Shown: piece by piece, positions 1 through 8,243 of the stretch
Layout of the letters: the number at the start of each line of letters is the position of its first letter
Numbering within the stretch: position 1 is the first letter of the stretch
From: Arachnia propionica
Lineage (GTDB): Bacteria > Actinomycetota > Actinomycetes > Propionibacteriales > Propionibacteriaceae
DNA length: 64,000 bases
Direction of reading: 5' to 3'
Assembly (NCBI RefSeq): GCF_003932785.1
Contig: NZ_RQYT01000005.1
Span: 1-64,000 of the forward strand
Made by a program: the position numbers and the translations under genes
Notes under the pieces: model-generated
What the model was told of the DNA's origin: nothing
Databases searched by the model: none
The model's input: the letters and a program-made list of their open reading frames with translations, nothing else

Positions 1-840
1 CTCTCTCCCAGGGGGAGTGGGGGTGGGCGAAGTAGACCGGCATCTGGGTGGCCATCGTGAATGCGGCATGGCCGGTGCATCTCGCTGCCCTGGTCCCAGG
101 TGAGGGTGCCTTTCATCAGGTCGGGCAGTCCGGTGACGTGGCTGATGAGGGCGTCACACACCCCGTCGGCGTCCTTGCCCTTGGGAAGGGCCAGGATGGT
201 CACGAACCAGGTGGTGCCCTCTAGCAGGGTGATCGCAGCGGTCTCTCCTGTGGGCCCCGATGATGAGGTCTCCTTCCCAATGGCCTGGGACCCGCCGGTC
301 GGTGGCCTGATCGGGACGGTCATCGATACTGACCATCCCCACGATCGCGGCTTTCCGCTGTCCGAGCTGTCGTCGGGGTTTCCGGGAGGTTCGCTTCGAG
401 CGCAGCAGGATCCCGTGCTCACGCAGGGTCTCGGCATCGCGTAGATCCAGGTGGTGGATCGCTTCGCGGTGTCACGACTCCTCCACCCAGCCGCTGCGGT
501 GCCCGGTACATGGTTCAAGGGTCTCATCAGCGGCTTCGGCTCGCAGCCGCCCTGCGATCTGGCGGGGTGTCCGCGAGCGTGCCAGGTCAGCCATGATCCT
601 GGCTTTCAACACTGGATTGGCGTCGATCTTGCGTACCTTCGGGCGACACTGACGCTGGTGGGCCGCCACATCCGCGCTCACCGGCCGATACCCACCAGAT
701 ACCGTGTTCCGGGCGATCTCCCGTGAGACCACTGAGACATCACGACCGATCCGCTCAGCAACCCGCCGCAGTGACCATCCCTGATCCAACCCCCGTGCGA
801 TCGCAGCCCGATCGGTCATCGTCAACATCCGCCGCAACAC
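1..840 (-). pseudogene. IS30-family transposase, frameshifted and cut by window edge
   Basis: The minus strand reads as an IS30-type DDE transposase in pieces. An N-terminal helix-turn-helix segment (about 840 to 480, with WSLRRVAERIGRDVSVVSREI) is followed in another frame by the start of the integrase core ([12 protein letters not shown], about 290-255). After a further frame change come [18 protein letters not shown] and WDQGSEM (about 210-95), and after yet another [22 protein letters not shown] up to base 1. At least three frame changes make this a dead copy. The C-terminus lies outside the window. Its upstream end abuts a broken SGNH hydrolase gene, so the IS probably landed in that gene. 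Confidence 0.85.
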
Positions 841-879
841 AGCCTCCTGCCTTTGACCAGCACTGTTTCCACGACCCTA

Positions 880-1450
880 TGACACTGCCGAGCATCTGCT
901 TGAGATCGCGATCAGGGCCCTTCAGTCGCTGATCGATAGCGCTGAACACCTCTCTAGTACGTTTGCGTAACCCCTTGGGGCCTGGGTCCTTGACGAAGTC
1001 TCGAAACTTGTCAACGCTTTCCCTGCAACCTCCTGCATCTCGGAAACCCATCGCGAAACACTCCTTGACCACTGTTCCGAACCCGCCATCATTCCCGCCG
1101 ATCGTGAACATCACGATGTCAGAGTTCGGCGGGATGTTAGGTGCCTGCTCCTTCAGAACATCTTCGATGACATGCCCTGAGTGGACGAGGACTGTCAACG
1201 GAGCATGAATCCCCTCACGCTCCACCCAGTCGCGGTAGTGATTCGCCCAGTTGTTACGACTCCGATACGCACCTCATGCAGCAGTATCGTAATCACCCGC
1301 ACCATTCCCTGCCGAGTAGGAATCACCCAGCAGCGTCATATGCACCACTCGTGTTGGCGGAGTCTCAGCACGAGCAGCCGGCGCCACCACACTTAAAAAT
1401 GAGATGAGTAGGCCAATCAGAACAACAAACGGCGGCACTTTCTTGGCCAT
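880..1450 (-). pseudogene. secreted SGNH/GDSL hydrolase, broken
   Basis: Translation from ATG 1450 gives a signal peptide (MAKKVPPFVVLIGLLISFLS then VVAPAARAE), then the GDSL block I motif GDSYSAGNG and, after an in-frame TGA at 1274-1276, block III FTIGGNDGGF followed by a Cys-containing segment (VVKECFAMGFRDAGGC) typical of actinobacterial secreted lipases/esterases. The reading frame stays open on both sides of the TGA, so it looks like a point nonsense mutation. Homology ends near 880, where IS30-type sequence begins, so the C-terminal Asp/His block is missing. A functional product is unlikely. The family hydrolyses ester bonds outside the cell; the substrate cannot be told from sequence. 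Confidence 0.75.
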
Positions 1451-1459
1451 TACGGATCC

Positions 1460-1891
1460 TTAGGGATAGTCCAACGTGATGCGGAAATCTGCTTCAGGGT
1501 ACTGTTCGCAACCTGTGTTGTCAGGTGACATGGCAAGCCCACCACTGAAACCTTGCAGCTTCTTTCGCGACCTCGAATAAATGTATTCACGCAACGACTC
1601 ATCCTCGACCCAGCCATGCTCCTCGGCTGTTGCCAGGACAGTCTTGAGGGCCTCCTCGGGAGTGATAGACAGCTTGAAGCAGCGCGTGAACCTCGGCGGT
1701 CGAGGCTTCCATCCTTCGTTCACCGTCTGGCTGGTCCCCACCTGCTCCAGGCCCTCCCAGCTTGCTGAGGCCATCGGATCAGCCTTCAGTGCCTGCATCC
1801 CCCGATCCCACTCCGAGACGCACCCAGCCGCCAGCAGACACACCGCGACCACCATGGTTGTCACTGGTCGCCAGTAGCGCATCGCTGTCAC
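1460..1891 (-). CDS. small lipoprotein of unknown function
   Basis: 143 residues beginning with a positively charged n-region, a hydrophobic stretch and the lipobox LLAAGC (Cys about residue 24), so it should be lipid-anchored on the outside of the membrane. The mature part has a few conserved-looking aromatic and Cys residues (RCFKLSITPEEALKTVL, TGCEQYPEADFRITLDYP). It sits just upstream of the broken SGNH hydrolase on the same strand (10-bp gap) and may once have been co-transcribed with it. I do not recognise the family. Confidence 0.65.
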   Translation of the reverse strand: MTAMRYWRPVTTMVVAVCLLAAGCVSEWDRGMQALKADPMASASWEGLEQVGTSQTVNEGWKPRPPRFTRCFKLSITPEEALKTVLATAEEHGWVEDESLREYIYSRSRKKLQGFSGGLAMSPDNTGCEQYPEADFRITLDYP

Positions 1892-2010
1892 CTCCGCCCT
1901 GAGTGCGAAGCCACTCTAGATGCAGCCATGGCGCTAAGCCCAGAGGGTGAGAAGAGTACGCTGTCAGCCAGATGGCTGAACTGACGGTTCACTCGTCACT
2001 TCGCGTTTGC

Positions 2011-2196
2011 TCATTCTTGCCTCCCGTGCAGCAGCTCCAGTTTCGTGATCCGCAGGAGGTGGTCCGTGTCAAAGCGGCAGCCCTTGATGACCGCCTCACG
2101 CATTGCAAGCGCCTGCCCACGAATGATCTGCTGAAACTGCTCCAGCGTCGCCTCACTATATGAATGGTGCACGAAAAATGCTTTGGCCGCCAGCGA
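2011..2196 (-). pseudogene. C-terminal remnant of an unidentified protein
   Basis: On the minus strand one frame stays open from the edge of the serine recombinase homology (about 2196) to a TGA at 2011-2013. It has natural amino-acid composition (EQFQQIIRGQALAMREAVIK, then FDTDHLLRITKLELLHG). It has no start and runs head-on into the serine recombinase gene, so it looks like the 3' end of a gene truncated by the same rearrangement that removed the recombinase N-terminus. Function unknown. Confidence 0.35.
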
Positions 2197-3592
2197 TTGC
2201 TCGTGAGTTTGTTGGGCCTGGTGTCTCGGCCCAGTCCATTGCCAAGCGTCCGGTGTTCAAGGAGTTGCTGCGCTATGTGGAGGACAATCCTCAGATCGGG
2301 TATGTGGTGATCTATATGCGGTCGCGGGCCTTTCGTAATTTCACTGATGCTGCGATTGCGAAGCGGGTGCTGGCGACCATGGGGGTGAAGTTGGTTTCCG
2401 CGAAGGAGGAGTTCGGTGAGGGTTACATGGGTGATGCCATGGAGGCCATCACTGACATCATGAATGAGGTGCAGGTCCGGCAGAATGGTGAGGATATTTC
2501 GAACAAGATGCGGCACAAGGCGCAGAATGGGGGCACTACTGGGCGGGCCAAGCTGGGATACCTCAACGTTCGTAAGGATTTTGATGGGCGGCTGGTCAAC
2601 ACTGTTGATGTGGATCCGGTGCGGGCTCCGTTGATTCGGTGGGCGTTCGAGCAGTACGCCACGGGGGAATACAGCCTCGCCGCGTTGACGTCGGAGTTGG
2701 AGCGGCAGGGTTTGACGACGCGTCGCACCGCCAAGTGGGTGGAGCGGCCGCTGTCTCGGAGTCAGTTGGCGTTGATCTTGCGGGATCCGTATTACATCGG
2801 GAAGGTGACGTTCAAGGGGGAGGTGTTTCCTGGGCGTCATGTGCCGTTGGTCTCGGCGGAACTGTTTGAGCGGGTGCAGCAGGTGTTGGATGTTCGGCGG
2901 CGTCGCACGCATCGGGATCAGCGGCACTGTCATTTCCTGCGGGGGTTGATGCAGTGTGGTCGGTGTCGGTCGGCGGGTCGGGAGAGTCAGTTGGTGTACT
3001 CCCAGCCGGTCAACCATGCGGGTCAGGCGTATGAGTACTACTCGTGCATCAATCGCATGGATGCGGGGTGTGGGTTGCCGCATCTGCGGGTGAGGGATGT
3101 GGAGGACGCGTTGGTGCGGGAGGTTGCTTTATTGCGGCTTGCTCCCGGGCTGGCGACGCGGTTGCGCCAGGAGGTCACCGGGAGCCTGGAGGCACGGCAG
3201 GCGGTGGAGCGTGAGGCCAGGCAGCGGCTGCGGAAGGAACTGGCGAGGCTGGGTGCGCGGGAGGAGCGGCTGCTGGATCTGGCCTTTGATGCTGAGTTGG
3301 GGACGACGCAGCTGCGGAAGCGGTTGCGGGAGGTGCAGGTGCGTCGGGCGGTGGTGGTGCAGCGGTTGGAGGTCTCGGATGAACAGTTGCGTCGGGAGAG
3401 TGAGGGGGTGGTGGCGTATCTGGATCTGTTGGGGGAGCCGGAGCGGTTCTATGCGGCTGCGGTGCCTGCGGTGAGGCGGAAGTTGTTGGGGGCGTTCTTC
3501 TCCGGGATCTGGCTGGATGACGACGGCGAGACCACGTCGGTGCTGGTTGAGGAGCAGGATGTGGTGGCGCGGATCCGTGGAGGGTGCGAAAA

Positions 3593-3622
3593 AGGCGCCG
3601 GGCGGGTGCCCGACGCCTTCTG
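3593..3622 (+). terminator. terminator-like hairpin after serine recombinase
   Basis: A GC-rich inverted repeat, GGCGCCGGGC and GCCCGACGCC around a GGGT-type loop, is preceded by AAAAA and followed by TTCT. It lies at the expected 3' end of the recombinase homology, which supports the view that the frame beyond it is not meaningful. Confidence 0.5.
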
Positions 3623-3675
3623 CGTCGCTCCTTCGGGTCAAGACCAGAAGGTCGATTGTTCGAACGAGTCGAACG

Positions 3676-3714
3676 TGGTAGCGGGGACAGGATTTGAACC
3701 TGTGGCCTCCGGGT
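3676..3714. repeat. left attachment site (attL) of the conjugative element
   Basis: 39 bp identical to 37044-37082. The sequence is the 3' third of tRNA-fMet (T-arm, acceptor strand and CCA, read on the minus strand) without the rest of the tRNA. The tyrosine integrase gene starts immediately inside it. Direct repeats formed by a tRNA 3' end are the classic signature of tyrosine-integrase element insertion; together with 37044-37082 it delimits a 33.4-kb element. Confidence 0.93.
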
Positions 3715-3735
3715 CCGCCCCCTGGATCTGGCAGC

Positions 3736-4614
3736 ATGACGAGCTGGAACCCGGATGGGCTGCCCCCGCACCATGCCGACATGGGCACACGATTCAACCT
3801 CAAACCGACACCACCGTTCTGGCAGACACCTCTGGACCAGTGGGTCATGTTCTTGCAAGCTAAGGGCCTGCGCCCAGCGACTGTCCGGGTCCGACGCCAG
3901 CACATCGTCCACTTCGCACGTGCGCACTCATACCTGGAACCCCACGATGTCACCGTGCAGGACGTCTTGACCTGGACCGCGGCGAAGCCTTGGAAGCCAG
4001 AAACACGCCACGGCGTCCATGCCTCGTGGTCATCGTTCCTGAGCTGGCTCCACGGCCACACAATCACCATGCCAACCATCCGCCGCCCGCGCGCCGTCGC
4101 GCGGCCTGCACCCGACCACATTCTCAACGACATTTTGGCCTGCGACGACGACCGCGTTGCCCTTGCAGCTCGGCTCGCGGCATGGGCAGGACTCCGACGA
4201 TGCGAGATCGTCCTCGTTGCCCTGGAATACCTGATCGACGACCTCACAGGAAAATCGTTGATCGTCCACGGCAAGGGCGGAGCTGAACGCCTCGTACCGC
4301 TCTCAACAGCACTCGAGCAAGCCATTACCGTCTACGCCAACCGCCACGCGATCAACAGCGGTTGGCTGTTCCCAGGAGCTGACCAAGGGCACATCTCAGC
4401 CACATGGCTGGGGAAGCTCGTCAACGCGAAGCTTTCACGCCCCTGGTCTCTGCACTGCCTCCGACACAGCTTCGCCACATCCGCCTTCCGCGCCTCCCGC
4501 GACATCGTGGTCGTCCAGCAACTCCTCGGCCACGCCTCCATCACCACCACGCAGCGATACCTGGCCATCCCAGACGAAGCGCTCCGCGACGCCGTCAACC
4601 AAATCGCAGCCTAG
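3736..4614 (+). CDS. tyrosine-type site-specific integrase
   Basis: About 292 residues, XerC/D-like. The N-terminal SAM-like core-binding domain (FWQTPLDQWVMFLQAKGL) is followed by the catalytic domain with box I AGLRRCE, the beta-hairpin lysine region HGKGGAERLVPL, HCLRHSFATSAF (H-x-L-R-H) and LLGHASITTTQRY with the nucleophilic Tyr. All catalytic residues are present. It should integrate and excise the element at the tRNA-fMet 3' end. The gene lies directly inside attL; a TTG inside the att repeat, ATG 3736 and ATG 3781 are possible starts and none has a clear ribosome site. It is followed after 14 bp by the ParA gene, so int heads a long operon. In the excised circle the regulator promoter at 36707-36736 would point into it. 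Confidence 0.92.
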   Translation: MTSWNPDGLPPHHADMGTRFNLKPTPPFWQTPLDQWVMFLQAKGLRPATVRVRRQHIVHFARAHSYLEPHDVTVQDVLTWTAAKPWKPETRHGVHASWSSFLSWLHGHTITMPTIRRPRAVARPAPDHILNDILACDDDRVALAARLAAWAGLRRCEIVLVALEYLIDDLTGKSLIVHGKGGAERLVPLSTALEQAITVYANRHAINSGWLFPGADQGHISATWLGKLVNAKLSRPWSLHCLRHSFATSAFRASRDIVVVQQLLGHASITTTQRYLAIPDEALRDAVNQIAA

Positions 4615-4628
4615 AAGAAAGGCCCGCC

Positions 4629-5984
4629 ATGACCCACCACTACGCCCACGCCGTCCATGGTGAGGACGGCATGCTCTCGATCACCTGGAGTGACCCCGAT
4701 CGGGACTACCCGAGCAGCCTCAGCGTTGCCGACTTCTGCACCCTGCTCCGCGACACGCAGCCCTATTCCCAGGGCCGAGTGACCGCGGTGATCCAGGACA
4801 TGGACCAGCACGGCCACCACGCCCCGGGCGCGGTGACCCTGGTCCAGGTCACCGACGGCTGCTGGGACCTCCTCCTCACCCCGGCAGACGATGAGGAGGA
4901 GCTGGAGAACGACACCGAGGCCGACCCTCCACTCAGTGCACCCAACACAGTCAGCACACCCCTTGCACCCAGTGCAGACAGCACAGACAGTGCAGACGGC
5001 CCTCCCAGCGCGGTCAGTGCTCCCAGTGCAGTCGGTACGGATGGTGATGATGAGGCGGCGGGGATGCCGCCCAGACGCTCCTTCCTGGACGAGCAGGCAC
5101 CAGAGGAACCCGCTCGGCAGGGTTGGCGCGGGCTGCTCACCAGTCTGGGGTGGCGGATCGCTCCGGGTGCTGCGGAGCGGGCCGAGCGTGCCGATGTTCA
5201 GGCCGTCAGCCAGCACTGGCCCGGACCCAGAACGATCGCCGTCGTCAACGGCAAGGGGGGTGCGGGGAAAACCCCGACCACCATCCTGCTGGCTGCCATC
5301 CTGGCCCGCTACGGCGGAGCCGGAGTCCTGGCGTGGGACAACAACCAGACCCGCGGCACCCTCGGATGGCGCACCGAGCAGGGCCCTCATGACGCCACCG
5401 TCCTCGATCTCCTCCCCCACACCGACAGGTTGCTCGGCACCGGCGCACAGGCCGCTGACTTGGCCAGTTACGTGCACCACCAGACCGGGGACCGCTACGA
5501 CGTTCTCAGGTCGCAGCCATTGGAGCTCGCCGCCGCTCAGCGGGTCAGCGCCGACGACGTGGACGCGGTCCACGCCGTCGCTGCGAAGTACTACCGGTTG
5601 ATCCTGATGGATTCCGGTAATGATGAGTCCGATCCGATGTGGCAGCGGATGATCGACCACACCGACCAGCTCGTCATTGCTACGACCACCCGCAACGATC
5701 ATGCCGAGGCCGGGGCGTTGTTGTTGGAAGCGTTGGCGCGCCGTGACGCGGTTGGTGCCGAGCTGGCCCAGGGCGCGGTTGTGATCGTCTCCCAGGCTGA
5801 CCCTGGAGTGAAGCCTGCTGTGATCAAGCGCATCACTGACGGATTTCGTGACCTGGTGAGGGACGTCGTCACGATCCCCTACGACCTGGCCTTGGTTGGT
5901 GGTCGCCTGCACAGCACCACCCTCAAACCCGCCACCCAACGGGCGTGGCTCCACGCCGCCGCCGCTGTTGCCCGAGGCCTCTAA
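4629..5984 (+). CDS. ParA/MinD-type ATPase with repeat-encoded linker
   Basis: 451 residues with a start preceded by AGAAGAAAGG. Residues 1-100 are an unrecognised N-terminal domain. A low-complexity Ser-Ala-Pro linker (about 102-135) is encoded by 11 tandem 9-bp units. The C-terminal half is a deviant Walker A ATPase (NGKGGAGKTPTT near residue 206; LILMDSGNDESDP as the Walker B/switch region) of the ParA/MinD/CobQ class. Such proteins position plasmids or protein complexes by dimerising on DNA. It lies between int and a second ParA-like gene, so it most likely works in element maintenance or in positioning the transfer machinery. The N-terminal extension distinguishes it from the simpler ParA at 6791. 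Confidence 0.82.
   Translation: MTHHYAHAVHGEDGMLSITWSDPDRDYPSSLSVADFCTLLRDTQPYSQGRVTAVIQDMDQHGHHAPGAVTLVQVTDGCWDLLLTPADDEEELENDTEADPPLSAPNTVSTPLAPSADSTDSADGPPSAVSAPSAVGTDGDDEAAGMPPRRSFLDEQAPEEPARQGWRGLLTSLGWRIAPGAAERAERADVQAVSQHWPGPRTIAVVNGKGGAGKTPTTILLAAILARYGGAGVLAWDNNQTRGTLGWRTEQGPHDATVLDLLPHTDRLLGTGAQAADLASYVHHQTGDRYDVLRSQPLELAAAQRVSADDVDAVHAVAAKYYRLILMDSGNDESDPMWQRMIDHTDQLVIATTTRNDHAEAGALLLEALARRDAVGAELAQGAVVIVSQADPGVKPAVIKRITDGFRDLVRDVVTIPYDLALVGGRLHSTTLKPATQRAWLHAAAAVARGL
4934..5032 (+). repeat. 9-bp repeat cluster A (11 units)
   Basis: Eleven head-to-tail 9-mers of consensus CAGYGCANN (for example CAGTGCACC, CAGTGCAGA, CAGTGCTCC) with no length slips. Here the reading frame splits each unit as x-Ser-Ala, giving a Ser-Ala-Pro/Asp/Val linker inside the ParA-type protein. 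Confidence 0.85.
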
Positions 5985-5998
5985 CACAAGGACATCCC

Positions 5999-6211
5999 AT
6001 GACCCCACCACCCACTCCTTTCCCCGTGGTCGCTGCACTGGGAGCACTGACCACACTGCCACCACCGCGTGCACTGGAAGCAGTGTCTGCACTGGCTGTA
6101 GGCACCGCACTGGCTGCATCGTCTGCGCTGACTGTGCTGGGTGGAGCGGTTGCGGTGTCTGTGCTGGGTGCAGTGGCTGGACTGGCTGAACTGACATGGA
6201 AGGAGATCTGA
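5999..6211 (+). CDS. short hydrophobic protein made almost wholly of 9-bp repeats
   Basis: A 70-codon frame with ATG 5999 (CAAGGACATCCC upstream), 14 bp after the ParA gene and ending in a TGATG overlap with the next gene. From residue 12 to 65 it is an uninterrupted run of tripeptides such as AAL, GAL, SAL, AVL, encoded by 18 units of the reverse-complement 9-bp repeat. The product would be one or two Ala/Leu/Val membrane-like segments. It may be translated only for coupling, or be a by-product of repeats placed here for a DNA-level reason. No family recognised. Confidence 0.4.
   Translation: MTPPPTPFPVVAALGALTTLPPPRALEAVSALAVGTALAASSALTVLGGAVAVSVLGAVAGLAELTWKEI
6032..6193 (-). repeat. 9-bp repeat cluster B (18 units, inverted)
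   Basis: Eighteen contiguous 9-mers such as GCTGCACTG, GGAGCACTG, CGTGCACTG, TCTGCGCTG: the reverse complement of the CAGYGCANN unit seen in clusters A, C, D and E. It is the longest cluster in the window. Confidence 0.85.
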
Positions 6212-6405
6212 TGATGCCCTCGGAGACCCTTGAGGCGTTGGAGGAGATGCTCAGTGAGCAGAGCATCGACACCCTCACCGAATGGCGACGTACCCCACGA
6301 TGGCGGGTCCTGCGTCGCTGGGCCCTGCGCGGAGCGTGGTCACAAAAGAAGGACTGGCTACGCCGGATCCGCACTTGGAAAACCATGAAGGAGGAGACAC
6401 CATGA
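6211..6405 (+). CDS. small basic protein of unknown function
   Basis: 64 residues, start chosen at ATG 6211 because GGAAGGAGA lies 5-7 bp upstream and the ATG overlaps the preceding stop (TGATG); ATG 6196 and 6214 are alternatives. The sequence is rich in Trp and Arg (TPRWRVLRRWALRGAW, KKDWLRRIRTWK), suggesting nucleic-acid or membrane contact. It overlaps the next gene by 4 bp and sits between the two ParA genes in the same operon. Family not recognised. Confidence 0.6.
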   Translation: MMPSETLEALEEMLSEQSIDTLTEWRRTPRWRVLRRWALRGAWSQKKDWLRRIRTWKTMKEETP

Positions 6406-6794
6406 CCCGCCATGACCTGATCGTCGCGCTCGAGGTCGAGCTCCACAGCCACGACAACCACGAAGACGTCACCTGGCTGGATGGGTTCAAAGACGGCATC
6501 GAGCGTGCCATCCAGATTGTTGCGGGAGAGCCTGAAACCCCCTGCATCCGCCCGATCCGTGAGCTCCTGGCCGAGCTCCAGCACCATGAGCAACAGTGCC
6601 GTGAACGCGGTCTCGATGATGACAGTCCCGGTCTGACAGAGACCCTCGACAGCGCCTGCATCGCGCTGGAGACCATCACTCAGCACGAGTACGACCGTGA
6701 CTACACCGCAGCGTTGGCTGAGGCCTCCCGAGACTTGCAACTCAAAGACATCACCACCCCCAACCGCCACAACCTGCGAAGGAGAACATCATGA
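6402..6794 (+). CDS. acidic alpha-helical protein of unknown function
   Basis: 130 residues, acidic and His-rich, predicted mostly helical. ATG 6402 has an excellent GGAGGAG ribosome site 6 bp upstream. It overlaps its neighbours by 4 bp on both sides, so translation is probably coupled with the ParA gene at 6791. It has no recognisable motif. From position it may be a small accessory of the partition/positioning system. Confidence 0.65.
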   Translation: MTRHDLIVALEVELHSHDNHEDVTWLDGFKDGIERAIQIVAGEPETPCIRPIRELLAELQHHEQQCRERGLDDDSPGLTETLDSACIALETITQHEYDRDYTAALAEASRDLQLKDITTPNRHNLRRRTS

Positions 6795-7546
6795 CCATCT
6801 GGACCGTTGCCCTGCCCAAAGGCGGATCCGCGAAAACCACGACGGCGGCGGAGCTCGTCGCTCACCTGACAGCCCAGGGCCGCCGGGTGTTGGCGATCGA
6901 CGCCTGCCAACAAGGTGACCTTGGCACCCGGCTGGGGATCACCGACGACACCGAGGTCACCGCAGTGACCGCTGAGGTCCTGATCGGCACTGCGACCATC
7001 ACCGAGGCCGCGATCCCGTCCCCGGCAGTACCCGGTGCCGACGTGCTGGTCGGCACCCGAGACCTCCAACACCTCCACCAACACCCCGAGGTCCTTACCG
7101 CCCTCCGCGACATCCTCCCCACCCTCACCGACTGGGACGATGTGGTGATCGACACACCGCCCGCCATCGACCTGGCCACTCTCGCAGCCCTCGCCGCCGC
7201 CGACCAGATCATCGTCCCGGTCGTCGCGGCCGGAGAAGCCTTCGACCAGATCGACGAGCTGGCGGAGGTGATCCAGTCCCGGATTGCTCCTCGCATCCGC
7301 CCAGAGCAGCACATCGGCTGGATCATCCCAACCCAACAGCGTGTCGGACGGTGCCTCGACGCCGACGTCCTCGCTCAGCTCCACCGACACTGGCCCGGAC
7401 GAGTCACCCCACCCGTGAGGGAAGCCGTCGCCGCCCGGGAGTCCTACCTCGCAGGACTCCCACTCGGGATCTATGCCCCCGACTCGAACATCGCAGCCGA
7501 CTACCGTGCCGCGCTCGAGCACATCACCCAGCAGGAGGTGCGCTGA
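6791..7546 (+). CDS. ParA-family partition ATPase
   Basis: 251 residues, the size of a small plasmid ParA (type Ib). The deviant Walker A is near the N-terminus (LPKGGSAKTTTAAEL, residues 8-22), then LAIDACQQGDL (switch I, Asp), DDVVIDTPPA (Walker B) and VPVVAAGEAFDQ. No N-terminal DNA-binding domain is present, as expected for the small ParA type whose partner represses the operon. The stop overlaps the start of the ParB-like gene (TGATG). Together they should form the segregation module that keeps the excised circle in both daughter cells. Confidence 0.85.
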   Translation: MTIWTVALPKGGSAKTTTAAELVAHLTAQGRRVLAIDACQQGDLGTRLGITDDTEVTAVTAEVLIGTATITEAAIPSPAVPGADVLVGTRDLQHLHQHPEVLTALRDILPTLTDWDDVVIDTPPAIDLATLAALAAADQIIVPVVAAGEAFDQIDELAEVIQSRIAPRIRPEQHIGWIIPTQQRVGRCLDADVLAQLHRHWPGRVTPPVREAVAARESYLAGLPLGIYAPDSNIAADYRAALEHITQQEVR

Positions 7547-8190
7547 TGCCCGCCAAGAAGAAACCAACCCTGGCCGACAGACGACGCGCAGCACGCGACA
7601 ACCTCACACCCAAGGACCCCGGCACACCTCCGCCGGCACACAGTGCAGACAACCCAGCCAATGCACCCAGCGCAGCCACTACAGGCAGCACACCCAGCGC
7701 GGCCGACACTCCCAGTTCACCCACCCCACAAAGCGCAGAAAGTGCACCCACTGCCCCCAGCGCAATCAGTGCAGCCGCCGCGGGAGGAGCGGGGACAATC
7801 TCGGTCAGCCTCACCAACCAGCAACTCCACGACGCCCGCGCGGCATTCCTCGCCGACTGGGAACACGGTGGGCCCGAGACGTTCGCCGCCTGGATCCAAG
7901 AAGCTCTGCGTACCCACGCGACCCGCACCACCGCCGAACGCTCAACCATGCCCACAGGAGCCTCCGGGCAGACCCGCAGCTTCCGCATTGCCGACCACAC
8001 CCGCGCGATCATCGAATCCGCCCACAGCAGCGACTGCGCCGCCGGGCGCTGGATCAGCCTCTCAGCATGGGCGGCCACCGCGATCACAACCGCCACCGAA
8101 GCCGCACGGCAGCGCGGCCCACTCCCCACACCACCCGACCGCCTCCCCGGCCGACTCCCCGCCCGCGCAGAAAGGACCCTAGACAAATGA
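7546..8190 (+). CDS. ParB-like centromere-binding partner with repeat-encoded linker
   Basis: 214 residues. Basic N-terminus (PAKKKPTLADRRRAARDNLT), a Ser-Ala-Pro linker of 45 residues (about 33-77) encoded by 15 tandem 9-bp units, then a C-terminal half with two beta-strand/helix segments reminiscent of ribbon-helix-helix DNA-binding folds (GTISVSLTNQQL... and RSFRIADHTRAI...SLSAWAATAI). The position directly after a small ParA, with overlapping stop and start, is what argues for a ParB/ParG-type role; sequence alone is weak. Its binding site may lie in or near the repeat clusters, which is speculation. Confidence 0.6.
   Translation: MPAKKKPTLADRRRAARDNLTPKDPGTPPPAHSADNPANAPSAATTGSTPSAADTPSSPTPQSAESAPTAPSAISAAAAGGAGTISVSLTNQQLHDARAAFLADWEHGGPETFAAWIQEALRTHATRTTAERSTMPTGASGQTRSFRIADHTRAIIESAHSSDCAAGRWISLSAWAATAITTATEAARQRGPLPTPPDRLPGRLPARAERTLDK
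7642..7776 (+). repeat. 9-bp repeat cluster C (15 units)
   Basis: Fifteen contiguous 9-mers (AGTGCAGAC, AATGCACCC, AGCGCAGCC, AGTGCACCC and variants), same phase as cluster A (Ser-Ala-x), inside the ParB-like gene. Third positions and the last two bases vary; the GCA core is the best conserved. Confidence 0.85.
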
Positions 8191-8243
8191 CAGTCGCTGA
8201 GAGAGAAGTGAGGAAGACATGCTGCAGGGGAGGAGGCGATGGC

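Larger units (their letters stand above)
2160..3863 (+). pseudogene. large serine recombinase, N-terminally truncated
   Basis: Related to large serine integrases. The family segment EFVGPGVSAQS...VVIYMRSRAFRN (end of the resolvase catalytic domain), then a recombinase domain (AKLGY to DPYYIGKVTF), a zinc ribbon (MQCGRCRS ... CINRMDAGCG) and a coiled-coil arm rich in Arg/Glu. The first 35-50 residues, which should carry the Y-x-R-V-S catalytic serine motif, are absent: homology begins around base 2190 without a start region. Strand exchange should therefore be impossible. The frame passes through a terminator-like hairpin (3593-3620) and the left att repeat, so the last ~70 residues are probably not native. 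It belongs to an older element next to the tRNA target. Confidence 0.75.

Noticed and set aside
1989-3083. 364-codon minus-strand frame opposite the serine recombinase
   Set aside because: Arg/Pro/His-rich antisense frame; the recombinase and zinc ribbon are on the plus strand.
3676-3714. Second tRNA-fMet gene at the left end
   Set aside because: Only the 3' part is present; the sequence diverges before the anticodon arm, so it is an att duplicate.
4611-6770. 719-codon minus-strand frame opposite the ParA operon
   Set aside because: Open by GC-rich third-position bias; no motifs, and its Pro-Val-Gln stretches are only the 9-bp repeats read on the other strand.
4934-7776. CRISPR array
   Set aside because: The 9-bp units are contiguous without spacers, are degenerate, and no cas genes are present.
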